64,000 bases of DNA from a virus: the IMG/VR virus record IMGVR_UViG_3300027573_000779, positions 1 through 64,000 of that record. One strand, 5' to 3'. Every line of letters begins with the position of its first letter. Position 1 is the stretch's first letter. The position numbers were made by a program, and so were the translations under genes. Below, piece by piece: positions 16,050 to 23,613 of this stretch. The notes below the pieces were generated by a model. It was not told where the DNA came from and did not search any database. It worked only from the letters and a program-made list of their open reading frames with translations.

Positions 16050-16074
16050 GGGCGCACCATTGCAAGGTGCGCCC
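16050..16074. other. Perfect GC-rich inverted repeat
   Basis: GGGCGCACC (16050-16058) and GGTGCGCCC (16066-16074) form a 9-bp stem with a 7-nt loop just upstream of the class II tRNA. There is no T-run, so it is not a standard terminator; a processing signal or protein site is possible. The remaining stretch to 16251 holds only a weaker GTCTATA...TATAGAC hairpin. Confidence 0.6.
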
Positions 16075-16251
16075 TCAGCGCATCAGTTTTTAACTTAACT
16101 TATGATAAAAAGGTCTATAAAATACCTCTTATAGACAAGAGAACTATCAATTCACTCCCAATAGCAAGGATACCTTTTGAATGCCGAAAAAGGTTCTAAA
16201 CGTGTTGGATTTTTAATTTAAGGATAACGCACCCAACTAACCTAAATTAAC

Positions 16252-16497
16252 CTAAATTTTGGGTCTGCCGTAAACCGAAGGGCCTCCGGTGTCTTTTTGT
16301 TCAATTGCTAAAGACCCCTTGGAAACAAACTCTACTTGTTGTTCGTCAAAGAATTCAGCGCGAGCTAAAGTCCCGTCTTTTGCTAGTTTTTGTGGGGTAA
16401 TTCCAATATGAACACACCCATTAAGGTATTCTGTCCGACTGGAAAACACGCCCTTGAACCCGCTGATTTTATCCTTAACAATGTCACCTAGTTTCAT
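16252..16497 (-). CDS. Small conserved phage/bacterial protein, 81 aa
   Basis: Start placed at MKLGDIVKDKISGFKG, the usual beginning of this small family (GDIVKDKISGF, TEYLNGC, EFFDEQQVE). A longer frame adds 25 residues that repeat the GFKGVF motif and look non-coding. Likely a small beta-barrel protein; function unknown. Confidence 0.7.
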   Translation of the reverse strand: MKLGDIVKDKISGFKGVFSSRTEYLNGCVHIGITPQKLAKDGTLARAEFFDEQQVEFVSKGSLAIEQKDTGGPSVYGRPKI

Positions 16498-16589
16498 TTT
16501 GTTATTTGTTTTGTTTTTTTGTTTTGTCTGAAATTTACCCCAAAACACACCCTTAAAGCCCCGCATTTTCATTTGTTAGTTGTTTTTGC

Positions 16590-16830
16590 TCAAATTCGCC
16601 CCAAAAAAGCATAACAAGCCTTTTTGGGGGAAGACTCCTATTTACCTTACTCAACCCCTACTTCCGGCTCAGGGTCTTTCATCCGCCCTTCCCTGCTAGT
16701 CTTTCTATGTACGGGCAGAACACTAAGTATTTTAGTGAACTGTTGCGATACATCGCCTCACGGCTCGCTCCATCGTCATCCTACTCACACTCGGTAGAAG
16801 TATTTTCGTCGGATACTAGCAACCTCAATA
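16590..16830 (-). ncRNA. Possible structured leader/RNA upstream of the 81-aa gene
   Basis: About 240 bp without an ORF. The minus strand contains GCGAT-GT-ATCGC, CACTAA...TTAGTG and a CCCCCAAAAAGGC...GCTTTTTTGGGG hairpin near the downstream gene. Suggestive of RNA structure; no family recognised. Confidence 0.3.
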
Positions 16831-16835
16831 GGATA

Positions 16836-17033
16836 TCAAACTTGTTTGTTTAAATTTTTAATAATAGCTCGAACAAGTCTAGGTTCCGCACGAACATATT
16901 GACAAGCCAAACATTCACAGGTCCAATCTTTTTTCTTGTGAAAAGCGTCAATAACATGCATTGTGCCAAGTACGTCTAAACCTACGTTACGAACTTTAGA
17001 TAAAGCTAGTTCTTCTTGTTGTTCTGGTGTCAT
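16836..17033 (-). CDS. Hypothetical protein, 65 aa
   Basis: Start set at MTPEQQEELALSK, 6 nt after the CCA end of tRNA-Thr; the longer frame would run into the tRNA. It contains CECLAC, a possible metal-binding pair. Probably co-transcribed with the two upstream tRNAs. Confidence 0.55.
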   Translation of the reverse strand: MTPEQQEELALSKVRNVGLDVLGTMHVIDAFHKKKDWTCECLACQYVRAEPRLVRAIIKNLNKQV

Positions 17034-17039
17034 AAAAAA

Positions 17040-17115
17040 TGGAGCCAAAGATAGGATTTGCACCTACAAATGAGAATTCACAAAATTCTTCCTGTTCTAG
17101 TTGAGGCACTTCGGC
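17040..17115 (-). tRNA. tRNA-Thr (anticodon UGU)
   Basis: Acceptor GCCGAAG/CTTTGGC, D stem CCT/AGG, anticodon stem AGAAT/ATTCT with loop TTTGTGA (anticodon TGT), T stem GTAGG/CCTAT, loop TGCAAAT, discriminator T, encoded CCA. Confidence 0.9.
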
Positions 17116-17123
17116 AATAAAAC

Positions 17124-17199
17124 TGGAACGGTAGACAAGATTCGCACTTGCGTAAAGGTTGGTTGGAAGCCAACTGCCTGACTTCTAGGCTACTACCGC
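17124..17199 (-). tRNA. tRNA-Gly (anticodon UCC)
   Basis: Acceptor GCGGTAG/CTACCGT, D stem GCC/GGC, anticodon stem GTTGG/CCAAC with loop CTTCCAA (anticodon TCC), T stem GCAAG/CTTGT, discriminator T, encoded CCA. Eight nt upstream of tRNA-Thr. Confidence 0.92.
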
Positions 17200-17215
17200 A
17201 TTGAAAATTCAAAAA

Positions 17216-17299
17216 GGGGTCAGGATACCAATCTGCCTTATTTCATTCGACAGTGACCCTCAAGCTTTCTAAAGGGTCTTCCAACCGGAACCCTGACCC
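17216..17299 (-). ncRNA. Small three-way-junction RNA unit A
   Basis: On the minus strand, outer helix GGGTCAGG/CCTGACCC encloses two hairpins: GACCC-TTTAGAAAGCTTGA-GGGTC and CTGT-CGAATGAAATAAG-GCAG. Unit B next to it has the same plan and nearly identical loops but different helix sequences, that is, compensatory change. Family unknown; possibly a ligand-binding or protein-binding RNA, or the 3' end of the large RNA upstream. Confidence 0.7.
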
Positions 17300-17301
17300 G
17301 A

Positions 17302-17375
17302 AAAGGACATTAACTGTCTTATTTCATTCAACAGCACCCCTCAGTTTCCAAAGGGGTTCGTTACGAATGTCCTTT
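17302..17375 (-). ncRNA. Small three-way-junction RNA unit B
   Basis: Outer helix AAAGGACATT/AATGTCCTTT encloses CCCC-TTTGGAAACTGA-GGGG and CTGT-TGAATGAAATAAG-ACAG. It shares with unit A the loop motifs TTTnGAAA..YTGA and GAATGAAATAAG, while the outer helix differs completely. Two nt separate it from unit A. Confidence 0.7.
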
Positions 17376-17394
17376 AAAATTGAAGAGGGGCAAC

Positions 17395-18490
17395 CTAACG
17401 TCATCAGATAACCCCAATCACTAACGTTGCGTTAATGAGAAGTAAATTAAAACAACCTTGGGATTTCACGAGCGTTCCAATGTCTATCCAAGGTTTACTA
17501 AGTCTGAGACTACAACTTAGATTACTAGTCTTTCCGAAGATTATCAAGGCTTTGCGAGCCTCTTTCCTCCGTTATCCTCATAAACCCTTTAATGGCATCT
17601 ATGAACCTAGCATGGCTGCATTTTTACAGGTTGCATTTCCTGCTACCCATCACTCTACTCGATGTTCACTTTCTGTCTAGCTTGCGGCCAGTTAAGGATT
17701 ATTAGTCCAACATGCAGCGAAACAATCAACTAAATCACCCCTTGCGAGGGCAATCCAGTCTCCATTACCTTGCGGCAGGAGAATTAAGCCACTTTCGAGT
17801 GACAGAGGAAACGTCTTTGCTTTTTATATCATAGAACGATATGTTGGGATTACACCAACGCATCTAACAGCGACGTGCGTTTCCTGTCGTTTCATATCCT
17901 TTTGGGATACAAAATGCGACACGCCGCTTGCCTTTCATCTTGCAGACTACTCAACCAGATTACTCGACTTTGGATAACTTTTTAAGGGTTATCCATTACC
18001 GTTTAACCTTGCTATTAAGCCCTTGCTTGCATGGCTTGAACTTAATAACTCCTCTTTGTCCTTAGCTGTCGCTGTTTGGCATGATAATATATTAGATTGC
18101 GAGTCTAATACCCCTACTCACCGATTGGCTCTGTAGGTTTAACTATCCAGCTTCCAGTTACCTCACGTTATCGTAAGGTCTCAGGACTGAGTTTGCCTGA
18201 ATATCCCTTTGGAAAGGGCGCGAGGTTAGTTAGCACCTTCGCCTTTCGCCGTCTTGCGACGGGTTATTTAACGTGGTCAGGCCCACAAAATCTACAAATT
18301 AAAATACCTAAGTTCAGGTCGCTCAATATACGGTATGACCGATTGAAACAGTTAGCTATGCTGCTCCAAGTTGCCGGAATGACCCGATTTTATGCCCTCA
18401 ACGCTTAGGTAAATGGTCCCTCTGGCCGTGGTTGCAACGGCACTGTCAAGCTTTTAAGGCTCGCGTCTCCTGCTCTTGGACTACAGAGGG
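17395..18490 (-). ncRNA. Large (~1.1 kb) structured non-coding RNA
   Basis: No plausible ORF on either strand, but dense hairpins whose loops make sense only on the minus strand: CCGTC-GCAA-GACGG (18249-18262), TGCC-GCAA-GGTA (17766-17777), ATTAGA-CTCGCAA-TCTAAT (18091-18109), CCT.ACG-ATAA-CGT.AGG (18161-18178), CACT-CGAA-AGTG (17790-17801), TATCC-CAAAA-GGATA (17895-17909), a 7-bp GGATAAC helix (17972-17994), CCCTTT-CC-AAAGGG (18205-18218), CCCT-CGCA-AGGG (17739-17750). Flanked by tRNA genes in a phage. Size, GNRA richness and context match the 'giant ornate' RNA classes such as GOLLD and ROOL, which are known in phages near tRNAs; I cannot confirm membership. Ends are approximate. Confidence 0.75.
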
Positions 18491-18495
18491 TAAAA

Positions 18496-18570
18496 TGGTG
18501 CGGAAAGGGAGAAGTCGCACTCCCACCTTAAACTTGGCAAGTTCACGTTCTACTACTAAACTACTTCCGC
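18496..18570 (-). tRNA. tRNA-Gly (anticodon GCC)
   Basis: Acceptor GCGGAAG/TTTCCGC, D stem GTT/AAC, anticodon stem TGAAC/GTTTA with loop TTGCCAA (anticodon GCC), T stem GGGAG/CTCCC with an 8-nt loop (one nt more than usual), discriminator A, encoded CCA. Its 5' end overlaps the last 10 nt of the HNH gene; it sits directly upstream of the large RNA. Confidence 0.87.
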
Positions 18571-19100
18571 ATTTTTAAGGCTTGTCTCGCATTTTTAATC
18601 TCTTCTTCAAAATTTTTAATCTCTTCTTCTAAATCCTCAAACTCTTGATGTGCTAAGATATGACATTTCCTGCAAAGAGTCTTTAAATCTTTAACGGTTG
18701 TATCGTAAAGGTTCCTATAAACCAAATGGTGGGGTTCAACCCTAGAAGGAGACCCGCATTTTTCACAAACCGGATTGAGCTTTAACTTCTCTCTTCTCAA
18801 AGCGAACCAATGTTCCGATTTCAGATACTCGGTTCTATAGTATTCCCTTTTATCATTAACGGGATGTTCCCCACGGATTGGGGTATCGTGATAAACGCCC
18901 AGTGAGCGAGGAATCTTAAACTTAGATTTCAGCCTTCTGTTTATCTTCTTGTTGAAGATTCTCATCCCTTCCCAATCAAACCCTCTCTTCTTTTTTCGTT
19001 TTATAACGCCTTTAGGTAACATAAAGTAATGGGATTTTTTCCCTACCTCCGTTGGTAGCACCAATGTCTCCATTGATACCGGCGTCTCCGAACTTCCCAC
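18561..19100 (-). CDS. HNH endonuclease-like protein, 179 aa
   Basis: The C-terminal half (about 105-160) has an HNH core with zinc Cys pairs: CEKCG, then EPHHLVYRN, then LCRKCHILAHQ. The N-terminus is basic and may bind nucleic acid; the tail is a Glu/Lys-rich helix. The first start is a GTG at 19100; Met10 is an alternative. HNH genes are often mobile in phages; this one lies next to tRNA-Gly and the large RNA, so it may be a homing-type nuclease linked to that RNA locus. The stop TAG lies inside the tRNA gene. Confidence 0.82.
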   Translation of the reverse strand: MGSSETPVSMETLVLPTEVGKKSHYFMLPKGVIKRKKKRGFDWEGMRIFNKKINRRLKSKFKIPRSLGVYHDTPIRGEHPVNDKREYYRTEYLKSEHWFALRREKLKLNPVCEKCGSPSRVEPHHLVYRNLYDTTVKDLKTLCRKCHILAHQEFEDLEEEIKNFEEEIKNARQALKMRK

Positions 19101-19170
19101 GGCCCGCCTCTACGGTAAGCTTGATTTTCGGCTCAAACTTCTTCCAAAGCCATCCATTCTTACTTTTCCT

Positions 19171-19198
19171 ATGCTATCAAAACTTTTTCAAATGTCAA
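19171..19198 (-). promoter_or_regulatory. Promoter upstream of the HNH gene, tRNA-Gly and large RNA (16-bp spacer class)
   Basis: TTGACA (19193-19198), spacer TTTGAAAAAGTTTTGA (16 bp, extended -10 TG), TAGCAT (19171-19176). It lies directly downstream of a terminator hairpin, so it probably starts the transcription unit running leftwards through the HNH gene and RNA region. Confidence 0.82.
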
Positions 19199-19215
19199 CA
19201 CCCTAAAAATTAAAA

Positions 19216-19239
19216 ACCCACTCTTTTGAGGGAGTGGGT
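19216..19239. terminator. Bidirectional intrinsic terminator
   Basis: ACCCACTC/GAGTGGGT stem with an 8-nt loop, flanked by T-runs in both directions (CTTTTT on plus; TTTTTAATTTTT on minus). It closes the minus-strand unit ending with the 156-aa gene. Confidence 0.85.
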
Positions 19240-19413
19240 CTTTTTCTCACGCAATCTGTCTATCTACCCCACCCCCACATACGACTTTCAGTTCTCGGAT
19301 AGACAAAATTATGGAGTAACCCACCTGTTTGGGCCTGCTTGCTTCTCCACATCTTATGAAACACACTCATTCTTCTATATCTTACACAAAATTTATAAAA
19401 TTTCTACAAAAAA

Positions 19414-19884
19414 TTACAATTCTTTGCCATCCAACCCCACAAGAGTTGAAACCCTCTTCCAACCATACGTTTTCATCTGTTCTTCATTCATGGTGTCAAG
19501 GCTGGCTTCGGGACTAATCACAAAAATGGAAATATTCTTCTCTCGTATGGTTTTTAGATATTTTTTGACAATAATTTCAAGAGAATAAGCTGATTGTTGA
19601 GCGTATTGAGGGTCGATTCTAAGAACGACCAAGCTGTTAGGTTCAATCTCATCTATCTTGATTATCTTATCTAACTTTAGACCAATTTCAACGTCTGTCT
19701 CTTGTTTAAGCCAACGAATAAATTTATCTTGAACATCCTGTGAGACCCCTTGCCCCTTCATTAATTCTTCGACAGAAGCATATCTTCTCCCGGTAGGTTT
19801 AATTTCTTCTGGATTTTTTAAAGGATGATTATCGTTCAGAGGATTTTCACATCCTACATCGTCATCTTCTGTTGTTCGGCCCAT
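19414..19884 (-). CDS. Hypothetical protein, 156 aa
   Basis: Start set at ATG (MGRTTEDDD), 16 nt after the PurA-like stop; a TTG start would overlap that gene. The C-terminal part is alpha/beta (SLVVLRIDPQYAQQ, KNISIFVISPEASL), with VLRID and FVISP strands that could belong to a small nucleotide-binding fold. Function unknown. Last gene before the terminator. Confidence 0.6.
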   Translation of the reverse strand: MGRTTEDDDVGCENPLNDNHPLKNPEEIKPTGRRYASVEELMKGQGVSQDVQDKFIRWLKQETDVEIGLKLDKIIKIDEIEPNSLVVLRIDPQYAQQSAYSLEIIVKKYLKTIREKNISIFVISPEASLDTMNEEQMKTYGWKRVSTLVGLDGKEL

Positions 19885-19900
19885 ATAAATTCTTTCTTTA

Positions 19901-21241
19901 TTATGCTGCAACCATCTCTTTTTTCAAGTTTAAAAAAGACATCTTATCGTTTGCCATTTCCCCATAAGATTTAATACCTATAGGGACATTTAACATATCA
20001 GTAAGAATATTAGGAATTGCTTCCCCTTCTACTTTTTCCGATTCACAATTAACTTTACCGAGAGTTTTACCTAGTTCTTCCTGATTAACTAAAAATGACA
20101 TATGGGGTTTTTTAAGTTCCCAAAGTTTTCCATTTAAATTATAGCCAGTGTTAATATACCATGGATTGATTTCATTAATTCTATCACAATGAGAAACCGC
20201 CAAATAATCTACCCCACCGTTAACTTCTAGGGCATATTTTAAAAGGGGAATATCTAACATGCCCGTTCTAAATCTTCCTTGCCATGGACCAGTTGTATTA
20301 GCTGTGTCTTGTAAATTCCAAGGCATTTCAGTTGGAAAAGGTCCTGCGCCGTGTCTGGTGGCATAAATTCTAGTTACACCAATCTCAACAATGTTAGATT
20401 CTAATAACCCCAAGCCAGCTTCATTTAAAACCTTATATACGTTTTCTGTGGTTGTATTACTCCAAGTTGTGTGGGGGTGAAAACCCCATTTTTCATCTAG
20501 TAATATGCCTTGAGCGCCCTCAAAAACAGGATTATTGGAACCTTTTAGCAATTCTGAAACCTGTTGAGCGTCTATGATGTTAATTTTTTTGCTTAATTCC
20601 TGATATTCTTTAGCTATACGGTCAGTAAAACGCAAATCTCTGAAAAACTTAGCATGAGAACCTATAAAATTATAGAAATCAACCCCTTCCCTGTCTAGGC
20701 GCGAAATCATCGCCCTAAAGGTAAGCCAAAGCTTTTCATGGGTAATATCATAATTCTTAAGGTCTTTAACCCGTAAAACATTATCTCTCTTTAAACTGTC
20801 TAAAACTGTTTCTCCAATCCCCACTCCACACGAGCCATGACGATTATTGTTTCTACTCTCTTCTAACATCCTGTTAGCCGCAACATGAAATGGGGTAGTA
20901 ACCAAAGCTCGTTCATCTACATAAATTGATTCAAAGTTTCCCCCTTTGCGCCAAGTATTTGCACTTAAAACCTCTTCTTCTTTTATTAAGGATAAGGGGT
21001 TAAATAAAACGTGCTTAGTGAGTAATGTTTTAACGTTCCGATTGACTAAAGTTCCACTGCCAAACTGAGCAAAAACGTGAGAGTCGCCACTTGAAGTAAC
21101 AACTCTGTGGGCACATTGAGCGCCGCCATTATATCTGATAACTAAATCAGAATTGTTTTGACGGACAAGAAAGTCAACAACACTTCCTTTTGTTTCGTCG
21201 CCGTGTTGCAGACCCACAACTATGAAAACATTTTTGTCCAT
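19901..21241 (-). CDS. Adenylosuccinate synthetase-like protein, 446 aa
   Basis: The start is taken at MDKNVFIVVG because the in-frame extension upstream crosses an intrinsic terminator. Signatures of the PurA GTPase fold: GLQHGDETKGSVVD (P-loop region, Asp about residue 15), RYNGGAQCAHRVV (His of the GH[TN]xV motif), GHTTWSNTT-like and TRHGAGPFPTEM near 300. PurA joins IMP and aspartate to adenylosuccinate. The phage PurZ variant that makes diaminopurine precursors has lost the catalytic Asp, which is retained here. So it is a divergent PurA-like enzyme of uncertain substrate. No purine-pathway partner is seen nearby. Confidence 0.8.
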   Translation of the reverse strand: MDKNVFIVVGLQHGDETKGSVVDFLVRQNNSDLVIRYNGGAQCAHRVVTSSGDSHVFAQFGSGTLVNRNVKTLLTKHVLFNPLSLIKEEEVLSANTWRKGGNFESIYVDERALVTTPFHVAANRMLEESRNNNRHGSCGVGIGETVLDSLKRDNVLRVKDLKNYDITHEKLWLTFRAMISRLDREGVDFYNFIGSHAKFFRDLRFTDRIAKEYQELSKKINIIDAQQVSELLKGSNNPVFEGAQGILLDEKWGFHPHTTWSNTTTENVYKVLNEAGLGLLESNIVEIGVTRIYATRHGAGPFPTEMPWNLQDTANTTGPWQGRFRTGMLDIPLLKYALEVNGGVDYLAVSHCDRINEINPWYINTGYNLNGKLWELKKPHMSFLVNQEELGKTLGKVNCESEKVEGEAIPNILTDMLNVPIGIKSYGEMANDKMSFLNLKKEMVAA

Positions 21242-21248
21242 AAATTTG

Positions 21249-21290
21249 AAAAAAAGGGAGAGGAAAGGCAACCATAACCATTCCTCTCCC
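21249..21290 (-). terminator. Intrinsic terminator after the vWA gene
   Basis: Minus strand GGGAGAGGAA/TTCCTCTCCC, a perfect 10-bp stem (21256-21290 including a 15-nt loop), followed by seven T. Ends the kinase/vWA operon and shows that the PurA-like gene cannot start upstream of 21248. Confidence 0.9.
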
Positions 21291-21310
21291 GGTGTGCGAA
21301 CCCGAACCAA

Positions 21311-22318
21311 CTAGACTAACTCTACGGAAGAAGCTTTTTTGGATTTCTCCAGTTTACCTTTTACTGTAGCAGTTTTAACAACTGCCGACGAAGGTTTATA
21401 GGCCGAAAGAGCCATACTCGCTCTGTTAATTGCGTCTTTGTCAGCACCAACATCAGCAAGGTCTTTCTTAATGTCATTGATATCATAACCTTCCTCCAAA
21501 CCAATTGTAGAAACAATCAGTTCCACAATATCTTCTGGATTTTTAAGGCGCAAAAGTCTTTGACCAAACATTTTTTTCAAAGGGTCAATAACATTTGAAT
21601 CATTGGTATGTGACGTTTCTGCTGGTATAATCCAGAAAACCTCAAATTTATCACAAAGAGCCTCAAACACTTCGTTTGTTTCAAGATTCTCTTGAAGAGT
21701 GTCACCAATCAGCGTCTTAACTTGCTTCTTATCAACCTGTTCTCTTGGCAATTCGTCGCCAGCAAAGAACAAATATCCCTTCTTGCCGCGCTTATTCACA
21801 CTGTCCAAATCAGTATGATTAGCCATAAAATACATGGCTAGCTCTGCGGATTCATAAATATGCGCACCGCCGCCCCCTTCAAGGTGAATGTGAGCTAGTA
21901 TGTCTGTGTTTTCGCTTCCTGCTTCAAATTGGCCAATTTGGAGAGGAATACTATCGCAAGTTGCGTCTCCATAAGCGCCAAAAAGAATATGAGGGTCAGC
22001 AACATACCCTTTTTTGGTAAGACTGGCCATGAGGTTGTTTAATTTTCCCACAAATTGACGGGGAACACTTGACATTGAGCCGGTTACATCAAAAATAACA
22101 GCAATTGGGAGACTGTTTGGATGAGCGTCACTGTCAAATGACTCACGAATGTTTTTCCCTACCTTGTTAACTTTTGAGGGGTTAAGAAGGTCATGAACCT
22201 TCGAATCAACCGCACCAGAAGCAATATCTGCCGAATATTTAAAATAGTCAGCGCCAGTCCTGCGACAGGTGTCTAAACGGTCAGTATGATAACTATAATC
22301 GTAACTTGAGCTTCCCAT
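21311..22318 (-). CDS. vWA-domain protein with MIDAS motif, 335 aa
   Basis: Residues 70-280 form a von Willebrand factor A domain: FDVTGSMSS gives MIDAS residues Asp77, Thr79 and Ser81, with GGGGAHIYESAELA as a second metal-site segment and FFAGDELP later. The short N-terminus (Tyr/Ser-rich) is unassigned and the Lys-rich tail is disordered. vWA proteins of this kind act with kinases and TerD-type proteins in ter-like stress systems. The gene directly follows the J-domain/kinase gene and has its own promoter (22353-22380) as well as read-through; a terminator follows. Confidence 0.85.
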   Translation of the reverse strand: MGSSSYDYSYHTDRLDTCRRTGADYFKYSADIASGAVDSKVHDLLNPSKVNKVGKNIRESFDSDAHPNSLPIAVIFDVTGSMSSVPRQFVGKLNNLMASLTKKGYVADPHILFGAYGDATCDSIPLQIGQFEAGSENTDILAHIHLEGGGGAHIYESAELAMYFMANHTDLDSVNKRGKKGYLFFAGDELPREQVDKKQVKTLIGDTLQENLETNEVFEALCDKFEVFWIIPAETSHTNDSNVIDPLKKMFGQRLLRLKNPEDIVELIVSTIGLEEGYDINDIKKDLADVGADKDAINRASMALSAYKPSSAVVKTATVKGKLEKSKKASSVELV

Positions 22319-22352
22319 AAATGTTTTGGTTTGTGAATTATCGTCAATCCCA

Positions 22353-22380
22353 ATCCTACCAAGACTTTTTTAAATGTCAA
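22353..22380 (-). promoter_or_regulatory. Internal promoter for the vWA gene (16-bp spacer class)
   Basis: TTGACA (22375-22380, overlapping the stop of the kinase gene), spacer TTTAAAAAAGTCTTGG (16 bp, extended -10 TG), TAGGAT (22353-22358). The leader to the ATG is about 30 nt, unlike the leaderless cases. Confidence 0.78.
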
Positions 22381-23417
22381 CTCCGGTTCCAAACAAACTT
22401 TCTGAATTTTTTCGGTCCAAAAAGAGCAATCAAAATAGCCTGAAAATCACGATAAAATTCTGTAATGTTTTGTATACGATGAAGATGACTTAGTTGTGCC
22501 GCCTTCATCAAATCCTTAATCGCAGTTGGTAACTTATTGTTGGTCAAATAGTTAAGAATTTTGGACGCCATGTAAATGTCAAACCCAAAATTCAATTCTT
22601 TTTTGTCTTTATATTCAGGGGGATAAAAATCTTTATATTTAGGAACAATTGCTTTTAATTTTGTGCCCTTTTTTCCAGAATAACACCAATCGATAAGCAA
22701 ACCTTCGTGAGTTTCGGGAATTACAAGAACATGAGAAGGAATGATTGCGCCGTGAACATAACCGGAATCATGAGCAGCAATAAGAGCGGATAAAAGTCTA
22801 TTAAACATCCAAGCAGCGTCCCTAACATCAATACCGTCTGGATAGACCCTTTTAATTTCTTCTAAGGAAACGAACTTTGGATTGTAAGGAAAAACATTAG
22901 CCCTTTTAGTGCCGCCATCTTTAATATCTATCCCAAAGAAAGGTTTTAGTATTAACTTAACAATACTGTGCGCTGCAACAGGAGATTTGTAAATTCCATT
23001 TAAAGTATCTAGTTCGGTTTTAAGGAAGACGTTGTGTTTTGGGTCCCGAGACACCTTAACCATAACTTCCTCAGAATTAAAATGGCCCCTATACAAATCG
23101 CAGATGTCCCCATCAGCAAAAATCCCACCAATATCAATATTACCCTTACTAGAAATAATAGTAACGCCGCGACCATCAGTTTCGCGTTTTCCATAAGAAC
23201 CACTCTTAAATTTACACTCAGCTTCCTCTAAAAACTTATTTAATAATATCAGAGCCTCGTGAGCTAAATTCTTATCTGAACATAAATCAGGGTGAGTTTT
23301 TTTTACCCAGTCTCGATAAATTCCTTTTAAATCGCCACTGGTAATATCCCCAAAAATGTCTTCGGCGCAAGTAGCGCTTTGAAGCTGTTTTAAATGCTTT
23401 TTAACGGAAGCAGACAT
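22377..23417 (-). CDS. J-domain fused to protein-kinase-like domain, 346 aa
   Basis: Residues 15-75 are a J domain with intact HPD (42-44). Residues about 95-300 follow a protein-kinase plan: glycine-rich region near 98, VMVKVS with Lys121, AAHDSGYVHGAIIPSHVLV (catalytic-loop position, HGA instead of HRD) and LIDWCYS (DFG position, DW). The loop lacks the catalytic Asp of HRD, so it may be a pseudokinase or a divergent kinase. The J domain would recruit host Hsp70. It overlaps the upstream 70-aa gene by 17 nt and precedes the vWA gene, forming a kinase-vWA unit like TerY-type modules. Confidence 0.82.
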   Translation of the reverse strand: MSASVKKHLKQLQSATCAEDIFGDITSGDLKGIYRDWVKKTHPDLCSDKNLAHEALILLNKFLEEAECKFKSGSYGKRETDGRGVTIISSKGNIDIGGIFADGDICDLYRGHFNSEEVMVKVSRDPKHNVFLKTELDTLNGIYKSPVAAHSIVKLILKPFFGIDIKDGGTKRANVFPYNPKFVSLEEIKRVYPDGIDVRDAAWMFNRLLSALIAAHDSGYVHGAIIPSHVLVIPETHEGLLIDWCYSGKKGTKLKAIVPKYKDFYPPEYKDKKELNFGFDIYMASKILNYLTNNKLPTAIKDLMKAAQLSHLHRIQNITEFYRDFQAILIALFGPKKFRKFVWNRS

Positions 23418-23613
23418 TAATTTTTTCCATAATAACAGGACATATCAAATTGATATCCTGAGTCGAAAAAAAACTTGGAAATAAGTCTCTAATTTCTTTG
23501 CGTATGTTAGTATCAACGGTATCATCTAAATTGAAATAAATTTCATCTAAAACCTTTTCGTCTAAAATAGAACTAATCCGTTCCCAAACATAATAATAAG
23601 GACTATGTTTCAT
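23401..23613 (-). CDS. Small paralogous protein, 70 aa
   Basis: Aligns with the gene immediately upstream (MKxSPxxYVW, I.SILDEKVLD, LFPxxFS). Acidic helical protein, family unknown. Overlaps both neighbours, so it is translationally coupled to the J-domain/kinase gene and may be its partner or substrate. Confidence 0.65.
   Translation of the reverse strand: MKHSPYYYVWERISSILDEKVLDEIYFNLDDTVDTNIRKEIRDLFPSFFSTQDINLICPVIMEKINVCFR

Noticed and set aside
17435-18408. Two plus-strand ORFs of 81 and 71 aa in the large RNA region
   Set aside because: No domain, no start signals, and the DNA shows RNA-type inverted repeats instead of coding pattern.
17395-18490. rRNA, tmRNA, RNase P RNA or a group I/II intron as explanation of the large RNA
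   Set aside because: I see none of the conserved landmark sequences (for example RNase P GAGGAAAGTCC with partner, intron domain V, tmRNA tRNA-like ends). Not excluded by computation.
19901-21310. PurZ and a diaminopurine (Z) genome
   Set aside because: The catalytic Asp is retained and no other Z-pathway genes are visible in the window.
21242-21310. 23-residue N-terminal extension of the PurA-like protein
   Set aside because: It is the translation of an intrinsic terminator hairpin; the protein family start is at MDKNVFIVVG.
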